A stretch of 64,000 nt of DNA from Merdimonas faecis (GCF_001754075.1 NZ_MIEH01000006.1:1-64000); one strand, 5' to 3'. Shown: positions 1 to 8,662, numbered from the stretch's first letter. Numbers and translations are program-made. The notes: generated by a model not told the origin, from the sequence alone.

Positions 1-60
1 GTGCGCCGCCAGGCGCACATCAAAAACAAGACCGGAACCCTTTTTAGAGTTCCGGTCTTA
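1..60 (-). terminator. rho-independent terminator of hypD, plus an edge hairpin
   Basis: Arms AAGACCGGAAC (28-38) and GTTCCGGTCTT (49-59) form an 11-bp perfect stem with a 10-nt loop. On the minus strand it is followed by a T-rich stretch (TTGTTTTTG). It lies 27 nt past the hypD stop. A second perfect hairpin, GTGCGCC/GGCGCAC with a 4-nt loop, sits at 1-18 on the window edge; its role cannot be judged. Confidence 0.85.
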
Positions 61-86
61 TCTATATCATTTAAATATTCCCTCTC

Positions 87-2465
87 TTAGTTAAATGACT
101 GCTCTGTACGGTTGATGATCTCATCCTGGAGCGGTTTGCTAAGATTGCGGAAGAAGTCGCTGTATCCAGCCACGCGGACGATCAGGTCTTTGTAATCTTC
201 CGGATGTTTCTGCGCCTCGATCAGCGTCTGGCGGTCGATAACATTAAACTGAATGTGATGTCCGTCCATGGAGAAGTAGGAGCGGATCAGGCTTGCCATA
301 TTCTCCAGTCCTTCCTCACCGGCTACCACATCCGGAGTAAACTTCTGATTCAGAAGCGTTCCGGCTGTTGCCAGGTGATCCATCTTGGAGCAGGACTTAA
401 TCACGGCTGTCGGTCCGTTTGTATCTGCGGATTTCTCCGGAGAAATACCCTCGGATACCGGCTTATGTGCCTTTCTTCCGTTCGGTGTTGCAAGGATCAC
501 ATCACCGAAATATACATGACAGGTAGTCGGCAGCATATCTACACCGTACTTTCCGCCTTTCATATTCGGACGGCCGGTGATCGTGCTTCTGTAAAGTTCA
601 AAGATATCCTGCATGATGCTGTCTGCATAATCATCATCATTGCCGTATTTCGGGCTCTTGTCATGAACCATGCGGTAGATTGCATCGTATCCCTCATAGT
701 CATGCTCCATTGCCTCGATCAGCTCTTCCATGGTGAAGTTCTTATTATCGTATACATTATATTTGATAGCGGCAGCACAGTCGGTAACAGTTCCGATACC
801 TACACCCTGGATATAGTTGGTGTTGTATCTTGCTCCGCCGGCATTGTAATCCTTTGCATTGGAGATACAGTCATTTGTTACGACAGACAGGCACGGAGCC
901 GGCATCTCCTGAGCATACAGCTGCTCGATTACGTTGTTTCCGCGGATCTTAATGTCTACGATATATTCAAGCTGTTTCTTAAATGCAGCCCACAGCTCGT
1001 CGAAGGTCTTAAAGTCTTTTGCATATCCCAGCTTCAGACCAATCTGCTTTCCGCTGTATTCATCATATCCGTTAAACAGTGTCAGCTGGAACACCTTCGG
1101 GATATTCAGATATCCTGTCAGAATGTAAGCTTCGCTTCCCCAGGCTCCAGTCTCCACACATCCGGAAGAACCGCCGCGTCTTGCATCCTCCAGAGCCTTT
1201 CCGGCATTTACCAGCTCCATGATCTGAGCCTCTGTGTTATAGAATGCAGGCTGTCCCCATCCTTTTCTGGAGATCTCGCATGCTCTCTTTAAGAACTTGG
1301 CCGGTGTCTTTCTGCTGATGGTTACGTTGGAGTTTGGCTGAACCAGCTTCATCTCATCCATGCAGTCCAGGATCAGGTAGCTGACATTGTTGACACCATT
1401 ACGTCCGTCCGGAGTTACTCCACCGGTATTGATATTTGCAAAGTCTGTATAGGTTGCACTCTCTTTCAGTGTGATTCCGACTTTTACCGGAGCCGGCTGA
1501 TTGTAGAATTTTACCCACAGACACTCCAGAAGCTCAAGCGCCTTCTCATCGTCAAGGATGCCGGCCTCTACGTCTCTTTCATAATATGGATACAGATGCT
1601 GATCCAGTCTTCCCGGGCTGAATGCATCCCACGGGTTCAGCTCTGTGGTTACTGCAAGGTGTGTAAACCAGTACAGCTGGATTGCCTGCCAGTAGGTCTG
1701 CGGTTTGTGTGCCGGAACGACTTCCAGGTTTGCAGCGATCTGAAGGAGTTCAGCCTTTCTGGTCTCGTCGGTTTCCTTTTCTGCCATCTCAAGCGCCAGT
1801 TTATGATAACGCTCGCCAAGGATGATCACGGCGTCACAGGAAATATCCATAGCCTTTAATTCTTCGCATTTATTTACTGCTTCCGGATCATTGATATAAT
1901 CCAGTTCATCCATGGTCTTTTTGATCTTCTCTTTGTAGTCCATGTAACCGGTAGTGAATACCTGTTCTCCACCGCAGGTATGTCCCGGTCCTCTCTGCTC
2001 CATAAACTCAGTAAACATACCAGCCTCATAGCAGTCATGCCACTCCGGCGTCATTCTGGAAAGGATCTTCTCTCTCATGCTTCTTCCTGTCCAGTACGGA
2101 ATGATCTCTTCTCTCTGAAGCTTTCTGTCTTCCTCTGTCGTCTTAAAGGACACCAGTTCTCTCTCGCTCATAACGACCATATCTTCTTCACTGTGGCAGC
2201 AAAGCTCCGGGAAGGTAGGAGATGCCTGCGGATCCCTTCCTTTTTCTCCGACGATCAGCTCTCCGTCGCCGAGATACAGTGTTTTTTTGGAGAAATACTC
2301 TTTCAGAGTCATCGCTCTCATAACCGGGATAGAATATTTCCCGTCATTTTCTTTGTAAAAATCTGTCTCGATCTTTGCCCTTTCCAGATCAATATGAACC
2401 GGTGTATTTACACTGATGTCTCTGAGCTTCTGAATTCTTTCATTCATGCCGCGTGATTTTCCCAT
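87..2465 (-). CDS. hypD: trans-4-hydroxy-L-proline dehydratase (glycyl radical enzyme HypD)
   Basis: 792-residue glycyl radical enzyme. The family member HypD removes water from trans-4-hydroxyproline to give pyrroline-5-carboxylate in anaerobic gut bacteria. The protein follows C. difficile HypD (as I remember it) along its whole length with an offset of 2. The residues reported to hold hydroxyproline there are present: F154, H162, D280, S336, D341/F342, and the thiyl/acid pair C436 and E438 in SSGCVETG. The glycyl radical loop VRVAGYSD is near the C-terminus (G767). This argues against pyruvate formate-lyase, choline lyase or glycerol dehydratase. The ribosome site GGAGGG overlaps the stop of the upstream activase gene, so the two genes are transcribed together. 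No proC (pyrroline-5-carboxylate reductase) is in the window. Confidence 0.93.
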   Translation of the reverse strand: MGKSRGMNERIQKLRDISVNTPVHIDLERAKIETDFYKENDGKYSIPVMRAMTLKEYFSKKTLYLGDGELIVGEKGRDPQASPTFPELCCHSEEDMVVMSERELVSFKTTEEDRKLQREEIIPYWTGRSMREKILSRMTPEWHDCYEAGMFTEFMEQRGPGHTCGGEQVFTTGYMDYKEKIKKTMDELDYINDPEAVNKCEELKAMDISCDAVIILGERYHKLALEMAEKETDETRKAELLQIAANLEVVPAHKPQTYWQAIQLYWFTHLAVTTELNPWDAFSPGRLDQHLYPYYERDVEAGILDDEKALELLECLWVKFYNQPAPVKVGITLKESATYTDFANINTGGVTPDGRNGVNNVSYLILDCMDEMKLVQPNSNVTISRKTPAKFLKRACEISRKGWGQPAFYNTEAQIMELVNAGKALEDARRGGSSGCVETGAWGSEAYILTGYLNIPKVFQLTLFNGYDEYSGKQIGLKLGYAKDFKTFDELWAAFKKQLEYIVDIKIRGNNVIEQLYAQEMPAPCLSVVTNDCISNAKDYNAGGARYNTNYIQGVGIGTVTDCAAAIKYNVYDNKNFTMEELIEAMEHDYEGYDAIYRMVHDKSPKYGNDDDYADSIMQDIFELYRSTITGRPNMKGGKYGVDMLPTTCHVYFGDVILATPNGRKAHKPVSEGISPEKSADTNGPTAVIKSCSKMDHLATAGTLLNQKFTPDVVAGEEGLENMASLIRSYFSMDGHHIQFNVIDRQTLIEAQKHPEDYKDLIVRVAGYSDFFRNLSKPLQDEIINRTEQSFN

Positions 2466-2469
2466 TTTT

Positions 2470-3381
2470 TTACCCTCCTATTTTTGTGTTCGTAAAGCCT
2501 GCATTTACAAAGAGAGCGGCCAGCGCCTCCATCTCCTCTTTGTCCGGCGCATGCAGATCAGTACCTTTATATTCCATATCCAGCTTCGCATACTTTCCGC
2601 TCCCCGTATCGTGATACGGCAGCAGATTAACCCCGGCCGGATGAATATCATGTTGTTTCAGAAACGCTATGGTTTCCTTCATGTTCTCTTCATTTCCGTT
2701 TACTTCTTTAATCGTAGGAATCCGGATGTAGATCCTTGCCCCATCCTGAGAAAGGCGGATCAGATTCTCAAGGATCAGCTTGTTGTCTGTCCCCATATAT
2801 TTTTTATGTAATTCCGGATCCATCACCTTTACATCATAAAGGAAGGTGTTTACATACGGAAGGATCTTCTCAAATCTCTCATAAGGAACATAGCCGCAGG
2901 TGTCTATGGTAAGCGTCACATCCTGCCGCTTCAGCTCTTTCGCCATGGCAAGGATAAAGTCCATATCCATGGACATGACCTCTCCGCCGGAAAATGTAAC
3001 TCCCCCGCCGGATTCCTCATAGAACATCTGATCCTTCATAAGCTCTTTCGTTAATTCTTTCACCGTATATTCCCGTCCCACGATCTCCCGGACTCCTGCC
3101 GGGCAGAAATTCTCGCATTTTCCGCAGAATGTACATGCCTTCGGATCCCAGGACGGCCGGTGATCCTCTGTCATCCTGACCGCACCGTTCGGGCAGACGG
3201 ATGCGCAGGTTCCGCATCCGGTACATTTTTCTCTGTCTACCTGCATCTCTTTTTCAAATCTCTGGGTCTCCGGGTTATGGCACCACTCACATTTCAGAGG
3301 ACAGCCCTTGAAAAATACGGTAGTACGGATCCCGTCTCCGTCATGAATAGAAAATTTCTGTATATTGGTTATATTTTTCAT
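2470..3381 (-). CDS. glycyl radical enzyme activase (radical SAM) for HypD
   Basis: Radical SAM enzyme that installs the glycyl radical on its partner using S-adenosylmethionine and an iron-sulfur cluster. The N-terminus carries the activase cluster motif in CPLKCEWCHN. Two ferredoxin-like cysteine sets follow (CTGCGTCASVCP and CTFCGKCENFCP), giving two extra 4Fe-4S clusters as in most activases other than that of PFL. The GG.. SAM-binding stretch (ESGGGVTFSGGE) is present. I start at MKNITNIQKF because GGGAG lies 6 nt before that ATG; an in-frame ATG nine codons upstream (3408) has a poorer ribosome site. First gene of the two-gene hypE-hypD unit, 4 nt before hypD. Confidence 0.92.
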   Translation of the reverse strand: MKNITNIQKFSIHDGDGIRTTVFFKGCPLKCEWCHNPETQRFEKEMQVDREKCTGCGTCASVCPNGAVRMTEDHRPSWDPKACTFCGKCENFCPAGVREIVGREYTVKELTKELMKDQMFYEESGGGVTFSGGEVMSMDMDFILAMAKELKRQDVTLTIDTCGYVPYERFEKILPYVNTFLYDVKVMDPELHKKYMGTDNKLILENLIRLSQDGARIYIRIPTIKEVNGNEENMKETIAFLKQHDIHPAGVNLLPYHDTGSGKYAKLDMEYKGTDLHAPDKEEMEALAALFVNAGFTNTKIGG

Positions 3382-3450
3382 CTCAATCTCCCGCAAGTTC
3401 TGCCGCATTTTATACTCAGGTTTGAACTTTAGTCTATTTCTTTGATAATT

Positions 3451-3479
3451 AATTTACAGCAATGTTATAAATTTGTCAA
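3451..3479 (-). promoter_or_regulatory. sigma-A promoter of the activase-hypD unit
   Basis: On the minus strand, TTGACA (3479-3474), a 17-nt spacer and TAAATT (3456-3451). The expected start of transcription is about 70 nt upstream of the activase start codon. No clear palindromic operator is seen beside it. Confidence 0.6.
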
Positions 3480-3566
3480 TGGGCATCTCTACTATAAATT
3501 TCGGCAGGATTTTGTTCAATATGATAATTCATAATTTAGAGAGGCCCACGCTGGGCAAATAAAATA

Positions 3567-3602
3567 GAGGCAGGCTCTTCTTAATCTGAAAGAGACTGCC
3601 TC
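3567..3602 (-). terminator. terminator after the WG-repeat-like lipoprotein gene
   Basis: GAGGCAG (3567-3573) pairs with CTGCCTC (3596-3602). After one mismatch, CTCTT pairs with AAGAG, leaving a 10-nt loop. On the minus strand the stem is followed by CTATTTTATTT. It lies 37 nt beyond the stop of the gene at 3639. Confidence 0.7.
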
Positions 3603-3638
3603 ACTCTTGCATTCCCTGCATATAGAGTGGCGGATATC

Positions 3639-5336
3639 TTAGAATATTACATTTCCATCCAGATCGATATAATCATAATATCCTAACTCGTTCATTACCA
3701 ACGCAATTTCTCCTACATATGGATACATCTTTTCATAAGACATCCCGTCAATAGGTTCCCCTGTTAACAAATCCATATATGCCATCCCCAGATTAGACGC
3801 AAAGGCATAAAATTGAGGCGCGATCGGACTAGTTATCAGGAATCGATCTCCTGTAATATATGCATATCCTCTGCCATATGACCCCCACTTTTTAGGTTCA
3901 AAAACACGTTTTCCTTCCTTATCAACAACAGTATAATATGTGTCTCCATCCGGATTTTGAACCAGCAAAAGTGCATATCCATTTGTAAAAACAGGAACAT
4001 TATCTTCTACATGTGTATATTCAGAAAGATCAATAACCTTTTTCCTCTCCTTATCGACAAATGCATTCATTTCTGAATCGTAGACTAGCCCATCAGTATT
4101 CTCCTGCAGCGATTCTAACATCCAGCGTCTAAGAGGTATCTGACGGCTCTGATCATTTCCCCAGCCATCTGTTGCTGCAAATGATTCCTGTGTAAATTCT
4201 GTGTGAAAAAATGACGAATAGGCGCCTGTTAAATTATTCGAATGTGTCTCAGGCCCGGCGTCATATATTTCACCCGTATCCAGCTTCAGCGCCCGCTCGT
4301 TATCCTCTCTATCAACAATAACAGCCAACGGCCATTCCGGATACATCGTAATTTGCACTTCTTCCGGTTCCAAAAGCCAAGTACCATCAGGCTTTAAAAT
4401 CCCCTGATAACAACCGCTTCCTTCATAAGTATTTACTTCCATCGTCACCTTAGAATAACCATTAAACAACTCCTCTTCACTATCACTTCGAAGAAGTTCA
4501 AAAGAATCCAGACTTCCTTCTCCAAATATCTCTTCACACTTTTTATAAATATCTTCATCCGTAAACACAACTTTTCCCTTGGTGTTTACGACAGCACTCC
4601 CATTCTCATCAGAGATAAAGCTAACCTCATTCGAAAAATTGGTCATACACGAAGGGGTTCCCGTTGATACTTTCCTCTGATATAACGATTTCCCTTTTTC
4701 ATTGATGACCATAGACTGAAAGCTTTCTCCGTTGGACACAGTAAGCCACGCTGCTCCTTCACTGAAACTACGGGCGTCCGCCAAGTAGAGATTCTCTGTA
4801 TCCTCCCCTTCGAAAGACTCCCAGAATTCAGCTTTTCTTTCCTGAGTGTCAGAGCTTTCTTCGCTGGTATTACTTTCAGACAATACATCCGCATCAATAT
4901 ACCATTCATCTTGATACTTTACGGTTGAAACCTTGATTTCCCGATCTAACTTATCATCAATATAAACTTCTACTGTTACGGTTGCCTTTGTCCCTTTATC
5001 ATCCATAAATTTTACACCGGTTGCCTTGAATTCATAATTTTTATATTTCTCAGCAGCAGCGGCGCCCATAAAAGATTGTCCCAAATCAGTGACATCTCCC
5101 CCGAAAAGCTTGCCAGACAAAAGGCCAGAAAGATCCTTACCTGTTTCTATTGCCTGCTGCACTTCAGGAACATAACAGGACAATGCTTTGTCTACATCCC
5201 CCTTTTTCACTGCGTCAAAATAAGTCTGTGCTATTTCCCTGGGGCCTTCTTCAGGATTTCGTTGACATCCAGTCAGTACAACAACTATTAATACGCTCAG
5301 TAATATAGCTTTAAATAATATCCCTCGCCTCCTCAT
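3639..5336 (-). CDS. lipoprotein with NTF2-like domain and WG-repeat-like region
   Basis: Predicted lipoprotein of 565 residues. The N-terminus is MRRRGILFKA followed by a hydrophobic stretch and the lipobox LTGC, so it should be anchored on the outer face of the membrane. A region beginning REIAQTYFDAVKKGDVDKA resembles small NTF2-like (DUF4878-type) domains. The rest contains repeated 'xxxxNGYA..VVDKEGKRVFE' units like WG/KWG repeats, and the protein ends in a similar unit (IDLDGNVIF). I use this start because GGAGAGG lies 6 nt upstream of the ATG; the open frame extends 28 codons further but no good ribosome site is there. Last of three co-directional genes (zinc-ribbon membrane protein, secreted protein, this). 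Function unknown. Confidence 0.75.
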   Translation of the reverse strand: MRRRGILFKAILLSVLIVVVLTGCQRNPEEGPREIAQTYFDAVKKGDVDKALSCYVPEVQQAIETGKDLSGLLSGKLFGGDVTDLGQSFMGAAAAEKYKNYEFKATGVKFMDDKGTKATVTVEVYIDDKLDREIKVSTVKYQDEWYIDADVLSESNTSEESSDTQERKAEFWESFEGEDTENLYLADARSFSEGAAWLTVSNGESFQSMVINEKGKSLYQRKVSTGTPSCMTNFSNEVSFISDENGSAVVNTKGKVVFTDEDIYKKCEEIFGEGSLDSFELLRSDSEEELFNGYSKVTMEVNTYEGSGCYQGILKPDGTWLLEPEEVQITMYPEWPLAVIVDREDNERALKLDTGEIYDAGPETHSNNLTGAYSSFFHTEFTQESFAATDGWGNDQSRQIPLRRWMLESLQENTDGLVYDSEMNAFVDKERKKVIDLSEYTHVEDNVPVFTNGYALLLVQNPDGDTYYTVVDKEGKRVFEPKKWGSYGRGYAYITGDRFLITSPIAPQFYAFASNLGMAYMDLLTGEPIDGMSYEKMYPYVGEIALVMNELGYYDYIDLDGNVIF

Positions 5337-5370
5337 GTCATCCCTCTCCTTTCCTGTAACGCCATCGTGA

Positions 5371-5952
5371 TTAATATGACTTTGAAAGATATTCATTTCC
5401 CAGTTCCAGAAGTTCTTCATTCGTTGGAAGCACCTGAGTCTTACTTCTGTCTTTCACTTCATTCCCCAAAATATGTATCTCATTAAGCGAACCATCCAAT
5501 GCCCCCTTAAAACCCATCTTAATATCAGTATAAGAAGTAAAATCTTCTCCAAATTCCGGGGTCAGTTCAAATTCCATTGCGAGAGCGGCCTCTCCTTGTG
5601 TTTTCACCGCATCGTCATATGCAAATTTCACCACTTCATCTGTATATACTTTGCATATCAGTGAAAAAGAACCAGAATATTCCACTGTGCTCTGCTCTGA
5701 AAAGTTTTCCTGAAAATATTGTTCCAGCCCTTCTTTTGTCACAGTATACGGATCGCTGCCCTCTACGATATCCTTTTCCACTCCTTCCAAAAACTCTGCC
5801 AAGTTCAAACCACTAAAACGTACCGTATCCATATGTATCTCGGTCAAAAACCTATAAAGATGAAACGGTGTTTTTTCACCAGAAACACTTGAGCGGGCTG
5901 CCATAGAAAACGCTATCGCACATATTAGAATCAAGCTAATAAATCTCTTCAT
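5371..5952 (-). CDS. small secreted protein of unknown function
   Basis: 193 residues with an N-terminal signal peptide (MKRFISLILICAIAFSMAA). The segment FSMAARSS looks like a lipobox in which the key cysteine is arginine: the codon is CGC, one base from TGC, and the downstream neighbour has an intact lipobox. It may therefore be a former lipoprotein that is now secreted by signal peptidase I. The rest is acidic and mixed alpha/beta with no motif I recognise. Ribosome site AAGGAG is 7 nt before the ATG. It lies 10 nt after the zinc-ribbon gene and 34 nt before the lipoprotein gene, so the three are probably one transcript. Confidence 0.65.
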   Translation of the reverse strand: MKRFISLILICAIAFSMAARSSVSGEKTPFHLYRFLTEIHMDTVRFSGLNLAEFLEGVEKDIVEGSDPYTVTKEGLEQYFQENFSEQSTVEYSGSFSLICKVYTDEVVKFAYDDAVKTQGEAALAMEFELTPEFGEDFTSYTDIKMGFKGALDGSLNEIHILGNEVKDRSKTQVLPTNEELLELGNEYLSKSY

Positions 5953-5962
5953 TTATATCTCC

Positions 5963-6559
5963 TTATTCTTCGCTATTTGATCCTTTATTTTCTCCTCTGT
6001 TCTTTTCAAACTCTTTAAACTCTTTCCAGTTTATTCCATACTTTTTCAAACTAAACAGGCATGCTCCTAGAATCCCGGCGCCTGACAGGAGCGCAAGATA
6101 AATACCTATCCCCATTTCACCTACACCAGCAACGGATGATATGACATAGTGCGTCCTCCAGGTATTGTAGATTGCATTAAGAAAATAAAGACCTCCAAAA
6201 ATCAAGACATACCCAAGATACTGGTCACCAATCATTGCAAAAAGTATGCAGAGTGCTGTCACGAAAACTATAGCCCCTGTCCGCCCAAAATCTTCAAACG
6301 CAGTAAAGCTGTCGCTATAACCATACATTTCCATTTTGTAAACCGGTAAAAACTGTGCAATGACAGCTATCAGCGAAGTGATTGCTACGGGAATATTGAT
6401 TTTTCCTTCTTTAATATTTTTTTGAATCGTCCCCTTCTGAATCTCATGTGCAACTTTGCTCAATGCTGTCAAAACCATATTCTTCTTAACAGGGGTATGA
6501 CAATTCGGACATTCTGTTGCTTTTTCCGGAACCTGGGCTCCACATCTCTTGCAAATCAC
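5963..6559 (-). CDS. zinc-ribbon membrane protein
   Basis: 198 residues. The N-terminus is a four-cysteine zinc ribbon (CKRCGAQVPEKATECPNCH), followed by a short linker and about four hydrophobic segments, ending in a charged tail (EKNRGENKGSNSEE). Such zinc_ribbon plus transmembrane proteins are common in Lachnospiraceae and lack a known function. The start codon is GTG, fixed by GGAGGG 7 nt upstream. First gene of the three-gene cluster. An IS element lies only about 67 bp upstream of its start, so the native promoter may have been displaced. Confidence 0.75.
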   Translation of the reverse strand: MICKRCGAQVPEKATECPNCHTPVKKNMVLTALSKVAHEIQKGTIQKNIKEGKINIPVAITSLIAVIAQFLPVYKMEMYGYSDSFTAFEDFGRTGAIVFVTALCILFAMIGDQYLGYVLIFGGLYFLNAIYNTWRTHYVISSVAGVGEMGIGIYLALLSGAGILGACLFSLKKYGINWKEFKEFEKNRGENKGSNSEE

Positions 6560-6592
6560 AAAAAATCCCTCCTCACAAAATTTTATCCTTTA

Positions 6593-6609
6593 GGCGTTTG
6601 CGAAACGCC
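6593..6609. repeat. perfect 17-bp palindrome upstream of the zinc-ribbon gene
   Basis: GGCGTTT, GCG, AAACGCC. It lies between the IS left end and the GTG start of the zinc-ribbon gene. It has no T-run, so it is not an obvious terminator. It could be an operator or leader hairpin. Confidence 0.5.
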
Positions 6610-6639
6610 ACAAACCGTATAAATAAAAGGGCACTGAAA

Positions 6640-6672
6640 AAGTCTGATTCTAAAAAAGAATTGGGCTTTTTT
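6640..6672 (+). terminator. inward-facing terminator-like hairpin at the IS left end
   Basis: AAGTCTGATTCT (6640-6651) pairs with AGAATTGGGCTT (6657-6668), allowing three G-U pairs. The loop is short and a run of T follows. It sits between the inverted repeat and the transposase start, where it could stop transcription entering the element from outside. Confidence 0.5.
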
Positions 6673-6716
6673 TAGTATTTCCTTTATAATAGAAATATAC
6701 GGAAGGAGCGGCTGCC

Positions 6717-8189
6717 ATGTTAAAAGATCATTCACAGTTACAATTATCATTGTCACCATATCAGGGGCTTTACGATGCAATCATTCCTGCAGATCATCTT
6801 TTGCGGAGAATAAAAGAAAATATAGATTTCAGCTTTGTAAATCCAATGCTTCGTAAGCAATATTGTGAAAATTTCGGTCGCCCGGCGAAGGAGCCGGAGA
6901 TGATGTTTAAACTGCTTTTTCTGAAAAAACTGTATGATCTTTCTGATGAAGCTCTGATTAGCAGCGCCCAGACGGACATGGCATTTAAATTTTTCCTTGA
7001 TCTGGAACCGGAAGCAAAAATGATAGATCCCAGTCTTCTTACAAAATTCAGAAAAACTCGTATTACAGAAGATATCCTGGAAGAAATGCTGAAAGAAACT
7101 ATTCAACAAGCGTTAGACAAAAAACTGATCAAATCGGGAACCATTATCGTTGATTCTACTCATACACTTGCGTCTGTTCGGGCAAAATCCCCAACGCAGA
7201 TTCTGCGGGATATGAGCAAACAACTCCGGAAAGAGATTTATAAAACAGCTTTTGAATTATCAGAGCTATTTCCCGAGAAACCATCTTTGGAAGCAGGACT
7301 GGATGAAGAAATTGCCTACACTAAAGAACTACTCCAGACTCTGGAAGAAGGAATAGAAACCTGCGGAAATAAAAAAATACGGAAACTCTCGCAGGAGATG
7401 AAAAAACTACTAGAAGACGAACATCTCAAGGAAATCCGCTCCAAAGATGATAAAGATGCACGGTTTGGACACAAGACGGCAACCAGTACATTTTATGGGT
7501 ATAAAAATCATCTTGCTATGACAGAAGAACGTTTCATTGCGGGGATCAGCGTAACAGACGGAGGAGCACCAGATGGACAGGAATTACCAAAATTGATAGA
7601 AAAAGCAAAGGAAAACGGAATACAAGTTGCAGAAGTGATAGGCGATATGGCATATGTCAGTGATGATAATCTGAAAACCTGCGGACAAGAAATAGCGCTG
7701 ATAGCCCGAACGAACACAGCGGTAGCGGCTGCCGCAAATGGTGAACTTAAGGAAGGTTTCTGTTTCAATAAAGATGCAGGTATGTTGCAATGTCCTGCTG
7801 GAGAACTTTCTACACGTATAGAAAAAAGGTCGGCTTCAAATGGAAACACTTATTTAAGGTATATCCTTAGTAAAGTTAAATGCCGGAAATGTCCGCAAAA
7901 AGAGAATTGCTATGTGGGGAAATCAAAGGCAAAAATACGAAGTTACAGTATTACGCAGGCAAGCGAGAAAAACCTTGAAAGACTTAAATTTGAAGAAAGT
8001 GAATATTTCAAGGAGCGAATGAAGATCCGGCATAGAATAGAAGAAAAGAATGGAGAATTAAAAGAAGCTCACGGATTGCGCAGAGCAGATTCGAGAGGTC
8101 TATTTGCTATGCATCTGCAAATGTATTTTACGGCATTTACAGCAAATATAAAACGAATAGTAAGATTAGAGGAGCTGGCTATGGAGTAA
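6717..8189 (+). CDS. IS1182-family transposase
   Basis: 490-residue DDE transposase. The N-terminal DUF772-type region contains FGRPAKEPEMMFKLLFLKKLYDLSDE (split here by reading). The catalytic aspartates fit IIVDSTHTLA and VIGDMAYVSDDN, and the C-terminal glutamate region is KEAHGLRRADSRGL. A cysteine cluster (CRKCPQKENC) precedes the last motif, as in IS1182 members. Ribosome site GGAAGGAG lies 8 nt upstream of the ATG. The gene is intact, with no frameshift. Confidence 0.93.
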   Translation: MLKDHSQLQLSLSPYQGLYDAIIPADHLLRRIKENIDFSFVNPMLRKQYCENFGRPAKEPEMMFKLLFLKKLYDLSDEALISSAQTDMAFKFFLDLEPEAKMIDPSLLTKFRKTRITEDILEEMLKETIQQALDKKLIKSGTIIVDSTHTLASVRAKSPTQILRDMSKQLRKEIYKTAFELSELFPEKPSLEAGLDEEIAYTKELLQTLEEGIETCGNKKIRKLSQEMKKLLEDEHLKEIRSKDDKDARFGHKTATSTFYGYKNHLAMTEERFIAGISVTDGGAPDGQELPKLIEKAKENGIQVAEVIGDMAYVSDDNLKTCGQEIALIARTNTAVAAAANGELKEGFCFNKDAGMLQCPAGELSTRIEKRSASNGNTYLRYILSKVKCRKCPQKENCYVGKSKAKIRSYSITQASEKNLERLKFEESEYFKERMKIRHRIEEKNGELKEAHGLRRADSRGLFAMHLQMYFTAFTANIKRIVRLEELAME

Positions 8190-8243
8190 ACCATGGCTTT
8201 TTTTGTGATTTTTCTAAACAAAGAATTGAAAATAATCTAAAAG

Positions 8244-8277
8244 AAAAACTTCCACTTAAGAAAAAATGGAAGTTTTT
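8244..8277 (+). terminator. transposase terminator built into the IS right end
   Basis: AAAAACTTCCA (8244-8254) pairs perfectly with TGGAAGTTTTT (8267-8277). The 3' arm is part of the terminal inverted repeat region, so terminator and transposon end share bases. Confidence 0.7.
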
Positions 8278-8329
8278 CAGTGCCCTTAATAACAAGGGTT
8301 GTGGCACTTTGGTTTTCATAACCGTGCTT

Positions 8330-8605
8330 TTACTGCATATTGGCAAAGCGTTCCACCGCTTTGGTAAATTTCTCAATGGTCTCGTCTGCGTTGCCGTGTT
8401 CGATCCCATCGCGCACACAATGCTTGATGTGTCCTTCCAGAACAACCTGTCCTGCCTTATTGAGCGCGGATTTCGCAGCATTGATCTGAGAGAGAACATC
8501 CTCGCAGGGAACATCTTCATCGATCATCCGGTCAATGGCCTGCACCTGTCCGATGATCTTCGCAAGCCTGCGGTGCAGATTTGGGGCGTCCATACATTGT
8601 TTCAT
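8330..8605 (-). CDS. csoR: CsoR-family copper-sensing repressor
   Basis: 91-residue DUF156/CsoR-family all-helical repressor. The metal ligand set Cys34, His59 and Cys63 (VPCEDVLSQI, EGHIKHC) is the C-H-C pattern of copper-sensing CsoR. RcnR (extra His) and CstR (no His) do not match it. An operator-like palindrome lies directly upstream, so it probably represses itself. GGAGG is 7 nt before the ATG. No copA or copZ gene is nearby; its other targets must be elsewhere in the genome. Confidence 0.85.
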   Translation of the reverse strand: MKQCMDAPNLHRRLAKIIGQVQAIDRMIDEDVPCEDVLSQINAAKSALNKAGQVVLEGHIKHCVRDGIEHGNADETIEKFTKAVERFANMQ

Positions 8606-8616
8606 AATCCATCCTC

Positions 8617-8634
8617 CATACCATTAGGGGTATG
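8617..8634. promoter_or_regulatory. CsoR-type operator
   Basis: CATACC, 6 bp, GGTATG: a perfect 6-bp inverted repeat with a C/G-rich centre, like known CsoR sites. It adjoins the csoR ribosome site, and is 12 nt upstream of the start codon. Confidence 0.65.
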
Positions 8635-8662
8635 TGTATTATAGCAACCAGGAGAAGAAAAG

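Larger units (their letters stand above)
6627..8288 (+). mobile_element. IS1182-family insertion sequence
   Basis: One transposase gene bounded by inverted repeats. The left end has AAGGGCACTGAAAAA (6627-6641) and the right end its reverse complement (8273-8287). Outside this core the ends diverge. Flanks read ATAA (left) and AATA/ATAA (right), so a 4-bp target duplication is possible but not certain. The element separates csoR from the zinc-ribbon gene cluster. The transposase is full length, so the copy may be active. Confidence 0.85.

Noticed and set aside
204-1292. Long plus-strand open frame inside hypD
   Set aside because: Antisense shadow of a clearly conserved gene; cysteine/histidine-rich composition without domains, no ribosome site.
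6622-8292. A clean 4-bp target duplication for the IS
   Set aside because: ATAA/AATA flanks can be aligned only by shifting one end by a base, so the duplication is not secure.
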